A DNA stretch of 28,431 nucleotides from JBAWXE01 sp037144255 (GTDB lineage: Bacteria > Bacteroidota > Bacteroidia > Chitinophagales > Chitinophagaceae), in the NCBI GenBank assembly GCA_037144255.1, contig JBAWXE010000026.1, positions 1 through 28,431 of the forward strand, written 5' to 3'. A program made the position numbers and the translations under genes. Under the pieces are notes generated by a model, which was not told the origin of the DNA, did no database searches, and saw nothing but the letters and a program-made list of their open reading frames with translations. Shown here one piece after another: positions 1 to 7,573 of the stretch. Every line of letters starts with the position of its first letter. Positions within the stretch are counted from its first letter, which is position 1.

Positions 1-273
1 GTGTTCGGTAAAAGATTTTAGCCCTAATTTCCAGCCATTATCCTTCTCTACCAACCTGCCAATAGATATACAAACCACCTTGGAAAATTCCGAGAAAATA
101 CCTGCTTTTTCTTCGAAAAGCATTGCGGGGCTTGCATCAGGGTCGGTACTGCTCTTCAAGTACTGTGCCTTCTTAGCCCAATGAACCTGCATCGCTTCAG
201 ACAAGGAGTTGAACTCTGGTACCACTGGTGCGGTCTCAATATCTATGAAAAGGATTTGCTTTAGATAGTGCAT
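1..273 (-). CDS. Predicted 3'-5' exonuclease, PolB-like (3' end missing)
   Basis: The reverse strand reads open from an ATG at 271-273 to the window edge, giving 91 codons without a stop. The product starts MHYLKQILFIDIETAP; the DxE (FIDIET, residues 9-14) is the ExoI metal-binding motif of DnaQ/RNase H-fold 3'-5' exonucleases. The following segment (FSKVVCISIGRL) fits the second core strand. In Bacteroidota this arrangement is typical of stand-alone PolB-like exonucleases of roughly 240-270 residues, so about two thirds of the gene lies outside the window, including the ExoII and ExoIII motifs. It is divergent from the coiled-coil gene at 327, sharing a 53-bp intergenic stretch. A role in trimming DNA 3' ends is inferred from the family only. 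Confidence 0.72.
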   Translation of the reverse strand, partial: MHYLKQILFIDIETAPVVPEFNSLSEAMQVHWAKKAQYLKSSTDPDASPAMLFEEKAGIFSEFSKVVCISIGRLVEKDNGWKLGLKSFTEH

Positions 274-290
274 TACACAAAAGACGTAAT

Positions 291-298
291 TATATTTG
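291..298 (+). promoter_or_regulatory. -7 element of promoter for the 327 gene
   Basis: TATATTTG matches the Bacteroidota TAnnTTTG box and would start transcription near 302, about 25 bases before the ATG at 327. No TTG is found at the expected 19-base distance upstream, so only the -7 half is supported. Confidence 0.5.
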
Positions 299-326
299 TA
301 TTCTAAATTAAAACAAAGTACAAATT

Positions 327-1253
327 ATGAGTCAGGAATCTTTCCAATCGTCACCCAAACGCAACAATACTTGGATATATGTTGCTATAATAGTATTGCT
401 TTTGGCTACCAACGCATACTTATTTATTAACAAGAATACCCTAACAGAGCAAAAAGACCTGGCTGAAACAGAAAAAGCAAAATCTGATTCTACACTTTCT
501 GATGTTCAAAAAGAATATAATGCCGCTATCGTTCGTCTGGATGAACTGAAAAGTAAGAATACACAGTTAGACAGTTTGGTAAATAATAAAGATGGCGAAA
601 TAGCTAAATTACAATCTCAGATCAAGGCTATCATGTCTAAGAGCAATGCTTCTAAAGCTGAACTAGGCAAGGCTAAGACCCTGATCGCAGAATTGAATTC
701 AAAAGTAAAATCATACGAAGAACAAATTGCTGCACTCAAAGGCGAGAACGGCAGACTGGTAGAATCGAATGGTGTACTAACCAAAGAACGCGACTCTACG
801 GTTACAGAAAATATTGGCTTGCAACATAAAGTGAAATTAGGTGCTGTATTACATGCGTCTAACATCCGTATGACACCTATTCACCTTAAGAACCACGGTA
901 AAAAGGAAAAAACTACCAGCAAAGCTAAACGTGTTGACATCATGCGTATCACTTTTGATATTGATGAGAATCGTATCGCTGAATCCGGACTGAAGGAACT
1001 GTTCCTGAGCATTACAGGTCCTAGTGGAAGTTTGCTTACCAGCTCTGCTTACGGTTCAGGCGTCACTTCCTTGGCTGAGGGTGGTTCTTTGAACTATACT
1101 TTGTCAAAACAGATACAATTACAACAAAACCTGCCTGTTAAGAATGTGGATATAGACTGGATACAGGAAGGCGACTACCAAAATGGTGCCTACAAAATAG
1201 AGATCTATCACGAAGGCTATAAGATAGGATCAGGTAGTGTGACCCTGAAATAG
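327..1253 (+). CDS. Membrane-anchored coiled-coil protein of unknown function
   Basis: The 308-residue protein has three parts. A short charged N-terminus precedes one transmembrane helix (about residues 17-34, WIYVAIIVLLLATNAYLF). A long heptad-rich coiled coil runs from about residue 38 to 165 and is rich in K, E, L, S and N. A C-terminal domain of alternating strands (about 170-308) ends in GSVTLK. The N-in anchor predicts an inner-membrane protein with coiled coil and beta domain in the periplasm. I recognise the architecture as one seen in Bacteroidota hypothetical proteins but know no function. The gene stands alone, with its own -7 box at 291 and a strong terminator at 1287. SMC-like names sometimes attached to such proteins reflect only the coiled coil; no ATPase motifs are present. 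Confidence 0.85.
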   Translation: MSQESFQSSPKRNNTWIYVAIIVLLLATNAYLFINKNTLTEQKDLAETEKAKSDSTLSDVQKEYNAAIVRLDELKSKNTQLDSLVNNKDGEIAKLQSQIKAIMSKSNASKAELGKAKTLIAELNSKVKSYEEQIAALKGENGRLVESNGVLTKERDSTVTENIGLQHKVKLGAVLHASNIRMTPIHLKNHGKKEKTTSKAKRVDIMRITFDIDENRIAESGLKELFLSITGPSGSLLTSSAYGSGVTSLAEGGSLNYTLSKQIQLQQNLPVKNVDIDWIQEGDYQNGAYKIEIYHEGYKIGSGSVTLK

Positions 1254-1286
1254 GTCGGAATTCACTCTTTTAATATCATTTTTCAT

Positions 1287-1340
1287 AATGCTACATTAGC
1301 TTATTATTGTTTACAATAAGATAATGTAGCATTTCTTTTT
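1287..1340 (+). terminator. Rho-independent terminator after the coiled-coil gene
   Basis: AATGCTACATTA (1287-1298) pairs perfectly with TAATGTAGCATT (1323-1334), and the inner CTTATT/AATAAG extends the stem. T-rich TTTCTTTTT follows the stem. It lies 33 bases after the stop at 1253 and separates that gene from the two-component pair. Confidence 0.85.
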
Positions 1341-1376
1341 AGTTAACGAATGCTGTCCTAATATTGCATCGGATTT

Positions 1377-2063
1377 ATGGAAGCATTACCAGGTAAGATA
1401 CTGATAGTAGATGATGAGCCGGATATAGTAGAGTTCATCAGTTATAACCTTAGAAACAAGGGTTATAACATAGCAACTGCTCATGATGGAATAGAAGCCA
1501 TCAGAAAGGCCAAGGAATTCAAACCCGACCTCATTTTATTAGACATTATGATGCCTAATAAAGATGGTGTACAGACCATGAAAGAATTGCGCCAAATGCC
1601 TGAGTTTGAGGATACTGTGATCATTTTCCTGACTGCTCTCAGCGATGAGAAATCTGAAATAGAAGGATTAAAAACAGGTGCTGACGATTACATATCCAAA
1701 CCAATAAAACCTGAACTGCTGGCTACCCGCATCAGCGCTGCCCTCCGTAGATTCAGGAAAGACGATGATATGGAACAGAAATTGGTCTTTGGGGATCTGG
1801 AGATCAATAAAACCAAATTCACAGTCAACTTTCAAGGCAGGGAAATATTATTAGCAAAAAAAGAATTCGAACTCCTATCCTTACTGGCATCCAAACCCGG
1901 ACGAGTATTTCTCCGCAATGAGATTTTACAACGTGTTTGGGGTACCGATGTGATAGTAGGCGACCGTACCATAGATGTGCATATTCGTAAAATACGCCAG
2001 AAAGTGGGTATAGACCTTATTACAACAGTAAAAGGCGTAGGATATAAGTTTGAAATGGCTTAG
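1377..2063 (+). CDS. OmpR/PhoB-family response regulator
   Basis: The 228-residue protein has the two expected domains. The receiver (about 6-122) shows the acidic pair D12-D13, phospho-acceptor D56 in LLDIMMP, switch residue T86 and K108 in ISKPIKP. The winged-helix DNA-binding domain (about 134-226) shows KEFELLSLLASKPGRVF, the recognition-helix region DRTIDVHIRKIRQKVG and the terminal hairpin TTVKGVGYKF. It should bind promoter DNA as a dimer when phosphorylated by the kinase encoded 9 bases downstream. The closest textbook relatives are PhoP/PhoB proteins, but no pho box or target gene is visible, so phosphate sensing cannot be claimed. A TAATATTG -7-like box at 1359-1366 would leave a leader of about 7 bases. 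Confidence 0.95.
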   Translation: MEALPGKILIVDDEPDIVEFISYNLRNKGYNIATAHDGIEAIRKAKEFKPDLILLDIMMPNKDGVQTMKELRQMPEFEDTVIIFLTALSDEKSEIEGLKTGADDYISKPIKPELLATRISAALRRFRKDDDMEQKLVFGDLEINKTKFTVNFQGREILLAKKEFELLSLLASKPGRVFLRNEILQRVWGTDVIVGDRTIDVHIRKIRQKVGIDLITTVKGVGYKFEMA

Positions 2064-2072
2064 TTTAGTATC

Positions 2073-3140
2073 ATGTCGTTCCTCGATACTAAGAACCTGT
2101 CCCCTCGGTTACTTTCATTTATTACAGCACTGATAGTATCGTCAGTGAATACGCTATTGAGTTTGCTGCTGCATCCTTTATGGTACATGCCCATCATCGT
2201 ATTCATTACTACATTTATCATTACATACTGGGTGTATTATTATACGGTTCAGCGTTTTATTTATCGCAAGATCAAACTTGTATATAAATTTATTTACCAG
2301 ACCAAAGCCACCAAGAAAGAAGAATTTTTCTACGACAATATCCTACCCCAAAAATCGATAGAAGAAGTAAGTGAGGATGTGCAAAGATGGGCTACTCAGA
2401 AAAAGGATGAGATAGACATGCTGCGCAGGAATGAGCAATTCAGAAAGGAATTCCTGATGAATCTGGCGCATGAATTACGTACTCCTATTTTCAATGTACA
2501 AGGTTATGTAGACACTCTACTGGGTGGTGCTCTGGAAGATGAAAATGTTAACAGAAAATTCCTTATCAATGCCGGCAAGAGTATAGACAGATTGGTGCGA
2601 CTGGCAGATGATCTGGATGAGATATCCAAATTGGAATCAGGTAGTATACCTATCATACAAGAACTATTCCCGATACAAGAATTGATAAAAGATGTGTTTG
2701 AAGAACTATCGCTGAAAGCGAAGGAGCGAAATACAGTGCTCACTTTCAAGAAAGGTACAGAACGTCCGCTGGGTGTATATGCCGATAAACCTAAGATCAA
2801 ACAAGTGCTGGTAAACCTGATAGAAAATGCGTTGAAATATGGTAACGAAAATGGCACTATACATGCAGGTTGTTACGAAGTGGATGATAAGCATATCTAT
2901 ATAGAAATATCTGATGATGGGCCGGGCATAGCAGAAGAACATTTGCCACGTTTGTTCGAACGTTTTTACAGAGCAGACCGCAGCCGCAGCCGTGCCATAG
3001 GTGGTACCGGACTGGGGCTGGCCATAGTAAAACACATCATAGAAGCACATGGACAAACTGTGAATGTGCGCAGTAAATTAGGTGTAGGTTCTTCTTTCGG
3101 CTTTACGTTGGAGAAAAGTAAAGAATCCCGCATAGCTTAA
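2073..3140 (+). CDS. Sensor histidine kinase, partner of the preceding regulator
   Basis: The 355-residue protein has two closely spaced N-terminal transmembrane helices (about 13-34 and 38-58) with almost no loop between them, so there is no periplasmic sensor domain. A linker (60-120) leads to a HisKA domain with the phospho-acceptor H133 in LAHELRTP. The HATPase_c domain carries the N box (QVLVNLIENALKYG, 244-257), G1 (DDGPGIAEEH, 281-290), the F box (LFERFYR) and G2 (GGTGLGLAIVKHI, 310-322). It resembles PhoR-type kinases without an obvious PAS domain. The signal is probably sensed within the membrane or through a partner. It is co-transcribed with the regulator (9-base gap). No terminator is visible after its stop. 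Confidence 0.95.
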   Translation: MSFLDTKNLSPRLLSFITALIVSSVNTLLSLLLHPLWYMPIIVFITTFIITYWVYYYTVQRFIYRKIKLVYKFIYQTKATKKEEFFYDNILPQKSIEEVSEDVQRWATQKKDEIDMLRRNEQFRKEFLMNLAHELRTPIFNVQGYVDTLLGGALEDENVNRKFLINAGKSIDRLVRLADDLDEISKLESGSIPIIQELFPIQELIKDVFEELSLKAKERNTVLTFKKGTERPLGVYADKPKIKQVLVNLIENALKYGNENGTIHAGCYEVDDKHIYIEISDDGPGIAEEHLPRLFERFYRADRSRSRAIGGTGLGLAIVKHIIEAHGQTVNVRSKLGVGSSFGFTLEKSKESRIA

Positions 3141-3235
3141 ATATTATTATCTACTATTTCTTTCCTCCACTTTCTCAATACACTTAATGTATCTGTAAAA
3201 GATCAATTTCCTTTCGATGTAAGGGGCATTTTCCG

Positions 3236-3243
3236 TACTTTCG
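3236..3243 (+). promoter_or_regulatory. Variant -7 element (TACTTTCG) before icd
   Basis: TACTTTCG differs from TAnnTTTG at one base and lies 33 bases before the icd ATG. Similar TAnnTTCG boxes precede the genes at 8555 and 26858. No TTG occurs at the canonical distance. Confidence 0.4.
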
Positions 3244-3276
3244 CGGCACTTATTCAAAAAAATATATCCGTATAAT

Positions 3277-4548
3277 ATGACACCGCAAAAGATAGTAATG
3301 GGGCAGAATGGAAAATTGATAGTTCCTGATAACCCAATAATACCTTTTATAGAGGGCGATGGTATAGGCCCCGACGTATGGCATGCAAGCAAGCGTGTAT
3401 TAGACGCTGCTGTAAAAATAGTATACAATGGTACCCGCAAAATAGAATGGGTGGAAATGCTGGCCGGTGAAAAAGCTTTCAAACAAACTGGTGAATGGCT
3501 GCCGGCAGAAACACTGACCGTAGCAAGAGAATACTTAGTATCTATCAAAGGGCCACTGACCACACCGGTAGGTGGTGGTATACGCTCGCTGAATGTAGCC
3601 CTGCGTCAGGAGCTGGACCTATATGTATGTTTGCGACCTGTGAGTTGGTTTCAAGGTGTACCTTCTCCCGTATTGCATCCGGAGAAAGTAGACATGGTGA
3701 TCTTCCGAGAGAATACAGAAGATATATACGCAGGTATAGAATATTATTACGATACCCCTGAAGCTAAGAAACTGTTGAAGTTCCTGACAGAAGAATTAGG
3801 TGCAGGTAAAAAAATACGTTTCCCTGAAACCAGTTCATTTGGTATCAAACCAGTATCTAAAGATGGATCTGAAAGGCTGATACGCTCTGCTATAAAATAT
3901 GCGCTAGAGCATCACAAACCTACTGTAACGATAGTGCACAAAGGCAATATCATGAAGTATACAGAGGGCGGCTTTAAGAACTGGGGCTACGAACTGGCAA
4001 CGCGTGAATTTGGAGATAAGGTGTATACATGGGAACAATGGGAAGCTACTAAGAAAGAAAAAGGTGAAGACGCTGCCAATAACGAGCTGATACATGCCAA
4101 AGCAGATGGCCGACTGATAGTGAATGATGTAATAGCTGATAACTTTCTGCAACAGATACTACTGGCACCACAAGACTATTCTGTAATAGCGACATTGAAC
4201 CTGAATGGTGATTATATATCGGATGCGCTGGCGGCTGCTGTGGGAGGTATAGGTATTTCTCCTGGGGCTAATATTAACTACACTACAGGTCATGCGGTGT
4301 TTGAAGCGACACATGGTACAGCACCACGTTTTGCAAATACTGATACAATGAACCCATCGTCGCTGATACTGAGTGGTGTGATGATGCTGGAATATATGGG
4401 CTGGCAAGAAGCTGCTGACCGCATATTGCAAGCATTGGGTGTGAGCATCATGCGTAAAAGAGTGACCATAGATTTTTATAAACTGATGCATGATGCTACC
4501 TTACTGAAGACCAGTGAATTTGCACATGAGATCATTAAAAACCTGTAA
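3277..4548 (+). CDS. icd: Isocitrate dehydrogenase, NADP-type family
   Basis: The 423-residue protein aligns along its length with E. coli Icd (416 aa). It oxidatively decarboxylates isocitrate to 2-oxoglutarate in the TCA cycle. Visible landmarks are PIIPFIEGDGIGPDVW (20-35), the substrate loop GGGIRSLNVALRQELD (99-114, with S104 equal to the regulatory serine 113), HKGNIMKYTEGGFKNWGY (221-238), NLNGDYISDALAA (308-320) and FEATHGTAPRFAN (342-354). At the coenzyme-discriminating positions the bases are conserved in charge (R351 and K402 for E. coli K344 and R395). The two tyrosines are F352 and I398, so cofactor preference needs testing. It heads a run with deoC (2-base gap). By my hand count, isoleucine is AUA in 25 of 34 codons. 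Confidence 0.95.
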   Translation: MTPQKIVMGQNGKLIVPDNPIIPFIEGDGIGPDVWHASKRVLDAAVKIVYNGTRKIEWVEMLAGEKAFKQTGEWLPAETLTVAREYLVSIKGPLTTPVGGGIRSLNVALRQELDLYVCLRPVSWFQGVPSPVLHPEKVDMVIFRENTEDIYAGIEYYYDTPEAKKLLKFLTEELGAGKKIRFPETSSFGIKPVSKDGSERLIRSAIKYALEHHKPTVTIVHKGNIMKYTEGGFKNWGYELATREFGDKVYTWEQWEATKKEKGEDAANNELIHAKADGRLIVNDVIADNFLQQILLAPQDYSVIATLNLNGDYISDALAAAVGGIGISPGANINYTTGHAVFEATHGTAPRFANTDTMNPSSLILSGVMMLEYMGWQEAADRILQALGVSIMRKRVTIDFYKLMHDATLLKTSEFAHEIIKNL

Positions 4549-4550
4549 GC

Positions 4551-5216
4551 ATGGCTAAGAATATTGCTGCATATATAGACCATACCATACTGAAGCCAAC
4601 TACCACAGAGGCTGACGTAGAGAAGATTTGTGAAGAAGCCAAGACCTATGGGTTTGCAGCAGTATGTATACCACCCTACTATGTAGCTACTGCCAAAAGA
4701 CTGCTGGATGGTACTGATGTGAAGATAGCTACTGTGATAGATTTCCCTTTTGGATATAATGGTGTGGTATCTAAACTGATCACTATTAATCAGGCAATAG
4801 AAGACGGTGCAGATGAACTAGATATAGTGCATAATATAGCAGCATTGAAAAGTGGTGACTGGGACTCTCTGACGGCTGAGATATATACTTGTACAGAAGT
4901 GATACATCAGGAAGGGAAAATAGTGAAAGTGATAGTGGAAAGCGGACTGCTGAGTGATGAGGAACTGATACGCTGTTGCGAACTGTATGCCCCTTACGAT
5001 ATAGACTTTATGAAAACATCTACAGGCTATGCAGAAGAAGGTGCTACCCTACACGCTGTGCAACTGATGCGTAAACATTTGCCTGCCAGTATAGCTATAA
5101 AAGCTTCGGGGGGCATCAGGGACTATGCTTTTGCACAGCAGCTGGTAGATGCAGGAGCAACGAGACTAGGCTGTTCGGCCAGTGTGAAGATCGTAGAAGG
5201 ATCGAAACAATCATAA
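4551..5216 (+). CDS. deoC: Deoxyribose-phosphate aldolase
   Basis: This 221-residue TIM-barrel class I aldolase splits 2-deoxyribose 5-phosphate to glyceraldehyde 3-phosphate and acetaldehyde in deoxynucleoside breakdown. The signature pieces are IDHTILKPTTTEADV (9-23), DFPFGYNG (64-71), DELDIVHNI (88-96, with D91 the likely proton-relay acid), the Schiff-base lysine K155 in DFMKTSTGY, and K184 in IKASGGIRD. Length is normal for the DeoC family. It starts 2 bases after the icd stop, so translation is probably coupled. Its isoleucines are also mostly AUA. Being paired with icd rather than with a deo operon is a lineage-specific arrangement, not a functional clue I can defend. Confidence 0.95.
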   Translation: MAKNIAAYIDHTILKPTTTEADVEKICEEAKTYGFAAVCIPPYYVATAKRLLDGTDVKIATVIDFPFGYNGVVSKLITINQAIEDGADELDIVHNIAALKSGDWDSLTAEIYTCTEVIHQEGKIVKVIVESGLLSDEELIRCCELYAPYDIDFMKTSTGYAEEGATLHAVQLMRKHLPASIAIKASGGIRDYAFAQQLVDAGATRLGCSASVKIVEGSKQS

Positions 5217-5259
5217 TAATATACTAACTTAGGATAACTTAAATCGCTACCAAATAATC

Positions 5260-5691
5260 ATGAGATACATCAGCAGCATACTTTTATTATTAAGTATCCT
5301 GTGTATAGGGAATACCGCCGGTGCACAAACAACAGACACTACCCAAGAAGCAAATAGTATAGTAGTGCATGTAGACCCTAGAATAGATGTACTAGTGAAG
5401 AAAGGAGAAGGCGATGATATGGACATATATAACGGACGAGGGTATCGTGTACAGATATATAGCGGTAACGACCGAGTAAAAGCAACTGAGACCAAAGTAG
5501 CTTTCATGCGCAAGTTCCCCGGTGTGAAGACCTATATGACCTATGTTTCTCCACAGTTCAGAGTGAAAGTAGGCGACTACAGAAGCAGAGCCGAAGCACA
5601 GAAAATGTATAACGATGCAGGTAGTATATGTAACCCCTGCATGATAGTACCAGATAATGTTTTCATAGTTAATATCAAGAAAGATGATTGA
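5260..5691 (+). CDS. Secreted SPOR-domain protein
   Basis: The 143-residue protein has a signal peptide (about 1-22, with a hydrophobic ILLLLSILCIG core and cleavage near AGAQ). A short acidic linker follows, then one SPOR domain (about 64-140): RGYRVQIYSGNDRVKATE, a middle helix, and FRVKVGDYRSRAEAQKMY. SPOR domains bind peptidoglycan strands lacking stem peptides, so a periplasmic cell-wall location is expected. No catalytic domain is attached, and the protein is little more than a targeting module. Two cysteines (KMYNDAGSICNPCMI) could form a disulphide. Its stop overlaps the start of the amidohydrolase gene by 8 bases, indicating co-translation. Confidence 0.88.
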   Translation: MRYISSILLLLSILCIGNTAGAQTTDTTQEANSIVVHVDPRIDVLVKKGEGDDMDIYNGRGYRVQIYSGNDRVKATETKVAFMRKFPGVKTYMTYVSPQFRVKVGDYRSRAEAQKMYNDAGSICNPCMIVPDNVFIVNIKKDD

Positions 5692-6877
5692 CCTGATACG
5701 CAAAAAAGCAGCAGAGTATTACCCTGAAGTAAGGGCTATACGCCATCATATACATTCTCATCCTGAGCTTTCTTTTCAGGAGTATCATACAGCAGCATTT
5801 GTTTCTAAACAATTGAGCACATGGGGTATACCACATACAACAGGTGTTGCAGGTACGGGTATAGTAGCCCTGGTAGAAGGTAAGAACCCGGGGAAACGTT
5901 GTATAGCACTACGATCGGACCTAGATGCACTACCTATACAAGAAGCTAATGATGTAGACTATGCATCTAAAAACGATGGTGTGATGCATGCCTGCGGACA
6001 TGATGTGCATACCAGCTGCCTACTAGGTGCTGCACGTATATTGTACACTACACGCGACCAATGGGAAGGCACTATGAAGCTGATCTTTCAGCCAGGGGAA
6101 GAAAAACACCCCGGTGGAGCCAGCCTGATGATAGCTGCCGGAGTATTGGAAAACCCAAAGCCGGATGCTATTATAGCACTACATGTATATCCTAATCTGC
6201 CATCTGGGACAGCGGGTTTTAGAGGTGGGCAATATATGGCCAGTGCCGATGAGATATACATCACCATAGAAGGTAAAGGCGGACATGCTGCTCTACCCCA
6301 CCAAACGATAGACCCTATAGCAGTAGCTGCACAAGTAATAGTAGCATTGCAACAAGTGGTATCGCGGAAAGCGAATGCACTGATACCATCTGTGCTGACC
6401 TTTGGTAAGATAGCAGGAGGATTTGCTACTAATGTGATACCTGATAAAGTAGAGATACTAGGCACTTTCCGCACGATGGATGAAAAGTGGAGATATGAAG
6501 CCCATAACTGGATACATAAGATAACCGAGCAGGTATGTGATGCCTATGGTGCCAAGGCCACAGTAGAAATACCAAAAGGCTACCCATCGCTATATAATGA
6601 TATAGTACTGACCGCACAAGCAGAACAGTGGGCTAAAGAATATATAGGTGCCGACAATGTGCGCACATTAGATATGCGCATGGCGGCTGAAGATTTTAGT
6701 TTCTATACACTACAAGTGCCGGGTTGCTTCTTCCGTATAGGAACCAACCGCAACAATGAAGCATTTACAGCACCTGTACATAATGCACATTTTGATATAG
6801 ATGAAGAGGCATTGGAAACAGGTACCGGCCTAATGGCATGGTGTGCTGTGAACGCCATCACTCATTATAGCAAATGA
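5684..6877 (+). CDS. M20-family amidohydrolase (N-acyl amino acid type)
   Basis: The 397-residue protein matches the M20D metallo-amidohydrolases that hydrolyse N-acyl amino acids such as hippurate or indole-acetyl amino acids. Motifs seen are HIHSHPELSFQE (22-33), RSDLDALPIQE (77-87), the metal-binding MHACGHDVH (101-109, C104 and H106), the catalytic glutamates E139-E140 in FQPGEEKHPGGA, H167 in ALHVYPNLPSGT, and a C-terminal histidine in VHNAHFDID. The dimerisation insert begins near residue 185. No signal peptide is seen, so it is cytoplasmic. The exact substrate cannot be read from the sequence. It overlaps the SPOR gene by 8 bases and ends the icd run. Confidence 0.92.
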   Translation: MIDLIRKKAAEYYPEVRAIRHHIHSHPELSFQEYHTAAFVSKQLSTWGIPHTTGVAGTGIVALVEGKNPGKRCIALRSDLDALPIQEANDVDYASKNDGVMHACGHDVHTSCLLGAARILYTTRDQWEGTMKLIFQPGEEKHPGGASLMIAAGVLENPKPDAIIALHVYPNLPSGTAGFRGGQYMASADEIYITIEGKGGHAALPHQTIDPIAVAAQVIVALQQVVSRKANALIPSVLTFGKIAGGFATNVIPDKVEILGTFRTMDEKWRYEAHNWIHKITEQVCDAYGAKATVEIPKGYPSLYNDIVLTAQAEQWAKEYIGADNVRTLDMRMAAEDFSFYTLQVPGCFFRIGTNRNNEAFTAPVHNAHFDIDEEALETGTGLMAWCAVNAITHYSK

Positions 6878-6895
6878 TCAAATACACACATATAA

Positions 6896-7159
6896 TTAGT
6901 AGTGCATACTAACAATGCAATTAAGAGGTATAACAGTACCACCTTTTAATTGCAGATAATCATCAGTAACAGACCAAACAGTTGTTTCAACTTCGCAAGG
7001 ACCTTGTATGGTTTCAAAGGTGATATTTGTCTTGCCTTTGAATTCGTTTCCGAGACGAACAGCATACATCAATTCCTTTTGCCAAACGGCAGATCTGTCT
7101 TCTACAGCAGGAACTAATTTCATTTGTGCTATCGCTTCCTTTTGGATGTGGAGTGCCAT
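6896..7159 (-). CDS. Small conserved protein of unknown function
   Basis: The 87-residue soluble protein starts MALHIQKEAIAQ and ends LQLKGGTVIPLNCIVSMHY. It is short, without transmembrane segment or signal peptide. Alternating strands in the second half (TNITFETIQGPCEVETTVWS, then DDYLQLKGG) suggest a small beta-barrel. It looks like a small single-domain protein family found in Bacteroidota, but I know no function. The evidence that it is expressed is good: a promoter at exact TTG-N19-TACTTTTG spacing (7321-7350) points at it. The predicted leader of about 158 bases contains two copies of a 16-bp repeat. It converges on the amidohydrolase gene. Confidence 0.75.
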   Translation of the reverse strand: MALHIQKEAIAQMKLVPAVEDRSAVWQKELMYAVRLGNEFKGKTNITFETIQGPCEVETTVWSVTDDYLQLKGGTVIPLNCIVSMHY

Positions 7160-7270
7160 GATGTTGTTTTTAAATGGTATAGGATAATAAATCTATGTAT
7201 ATTAGTAATTAAAAGCAATATTATTTTTAAAGCATCACTAATCAAATTCTGCTATTTGTTGCAATTTAAA

Positions 7271-7306
7271 TTAACTATTGATTAACTTTGTTAACTATTG
7301 ATTAAC
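7271..7306. repeat. Two direct copies of a 16-bp sequence in a 5' leader
   Basis: TTAACTATTGATTAAC occurs at 7271-7286 and again, identical, at 7291-7306 with a 20-base period. Each copy is flanked by short GTTAA/TTAAC inverted ends. They lie just inside the predicted transcript of the 6896-7159 gene, about 11 to 46 bases after its expected start. This is where a repressor or a leader structure would act. Confidence 0.8.
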
Positions 7307-7320
7307 ATATAATAAGGTAT

Positions 7321-7350
7321 CAAAAGTATAAAATATGGCGGATAAAGCAA
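7321..7350 (-). promoter_or_regulatory. Consensus Bacteroidota promoter for the 6896-7159 gene
   Basis: On the reverse strand TTG (7350-7348), exactly 19 bases, then TACTTTTG (7328-7321). Both boxes and the spacing match the sigma-ABfr consensus. The predicted transcription start is near 7317. Confidence 0.8.
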
Positions 7351-7404
7351 ATGCTTTGATACAAATTTATTTTTTGAATATCAAGAAAGACTTAGTGAGT
7401 ATCT

Positions 7405-7528
7405 TGCATTTGCCTTGCATTATCTGTGCATCAGCTTGCATTATCTGTGCATCAGCTTGCATTATCTGTGCATCATCCGTGCATCTACCTTGCATTATCT
7501 GTGCATTTGCCCTGCATGTGGGCTGCAT
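7405..7528. repeat. Helically phased TGCAT array
   Basis: TGCAT occurs twelve times, starting at 7405, 7416, 7427, 7437, 7448, 7458, 7469, 7480, 7491, 7502, 7513 and 7524. The spacing is always 10 or 11 bases, i.e. one DNA turn. The spacer bases vary (TATCTG, CAGCT, CATCCG, CTACCT), so the phase is kept better than the filler. The array sits between the 3' end of the HTH gene at 7574 and the promoter at 7321-7350. Confidence 0.9.
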
Positions 7529-7573
7529 TTTTGAGTTGAAATTCAGCTAGGTGATTGATAATGAATAAGATAA

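Noticed and set aside
3147..3563. 138-codon reverse frame over the start of icd
   Set aside because: It is a shadow of the icd coding frame, with no recognisable domain.
7405..7528. CRISPR array
   Set aside because: The units are only 10-11 bp with no constant repeat/spacer alternation and no cas genes in the window.
7335..7550. 71-codon forward frame rich in Cys, Ile and Ala (CIICASACIICAS)
   Set aside because: It is only a translation through the TGCAT repeats; the composition follows the repeat, and it lacks a promoter in that direction.
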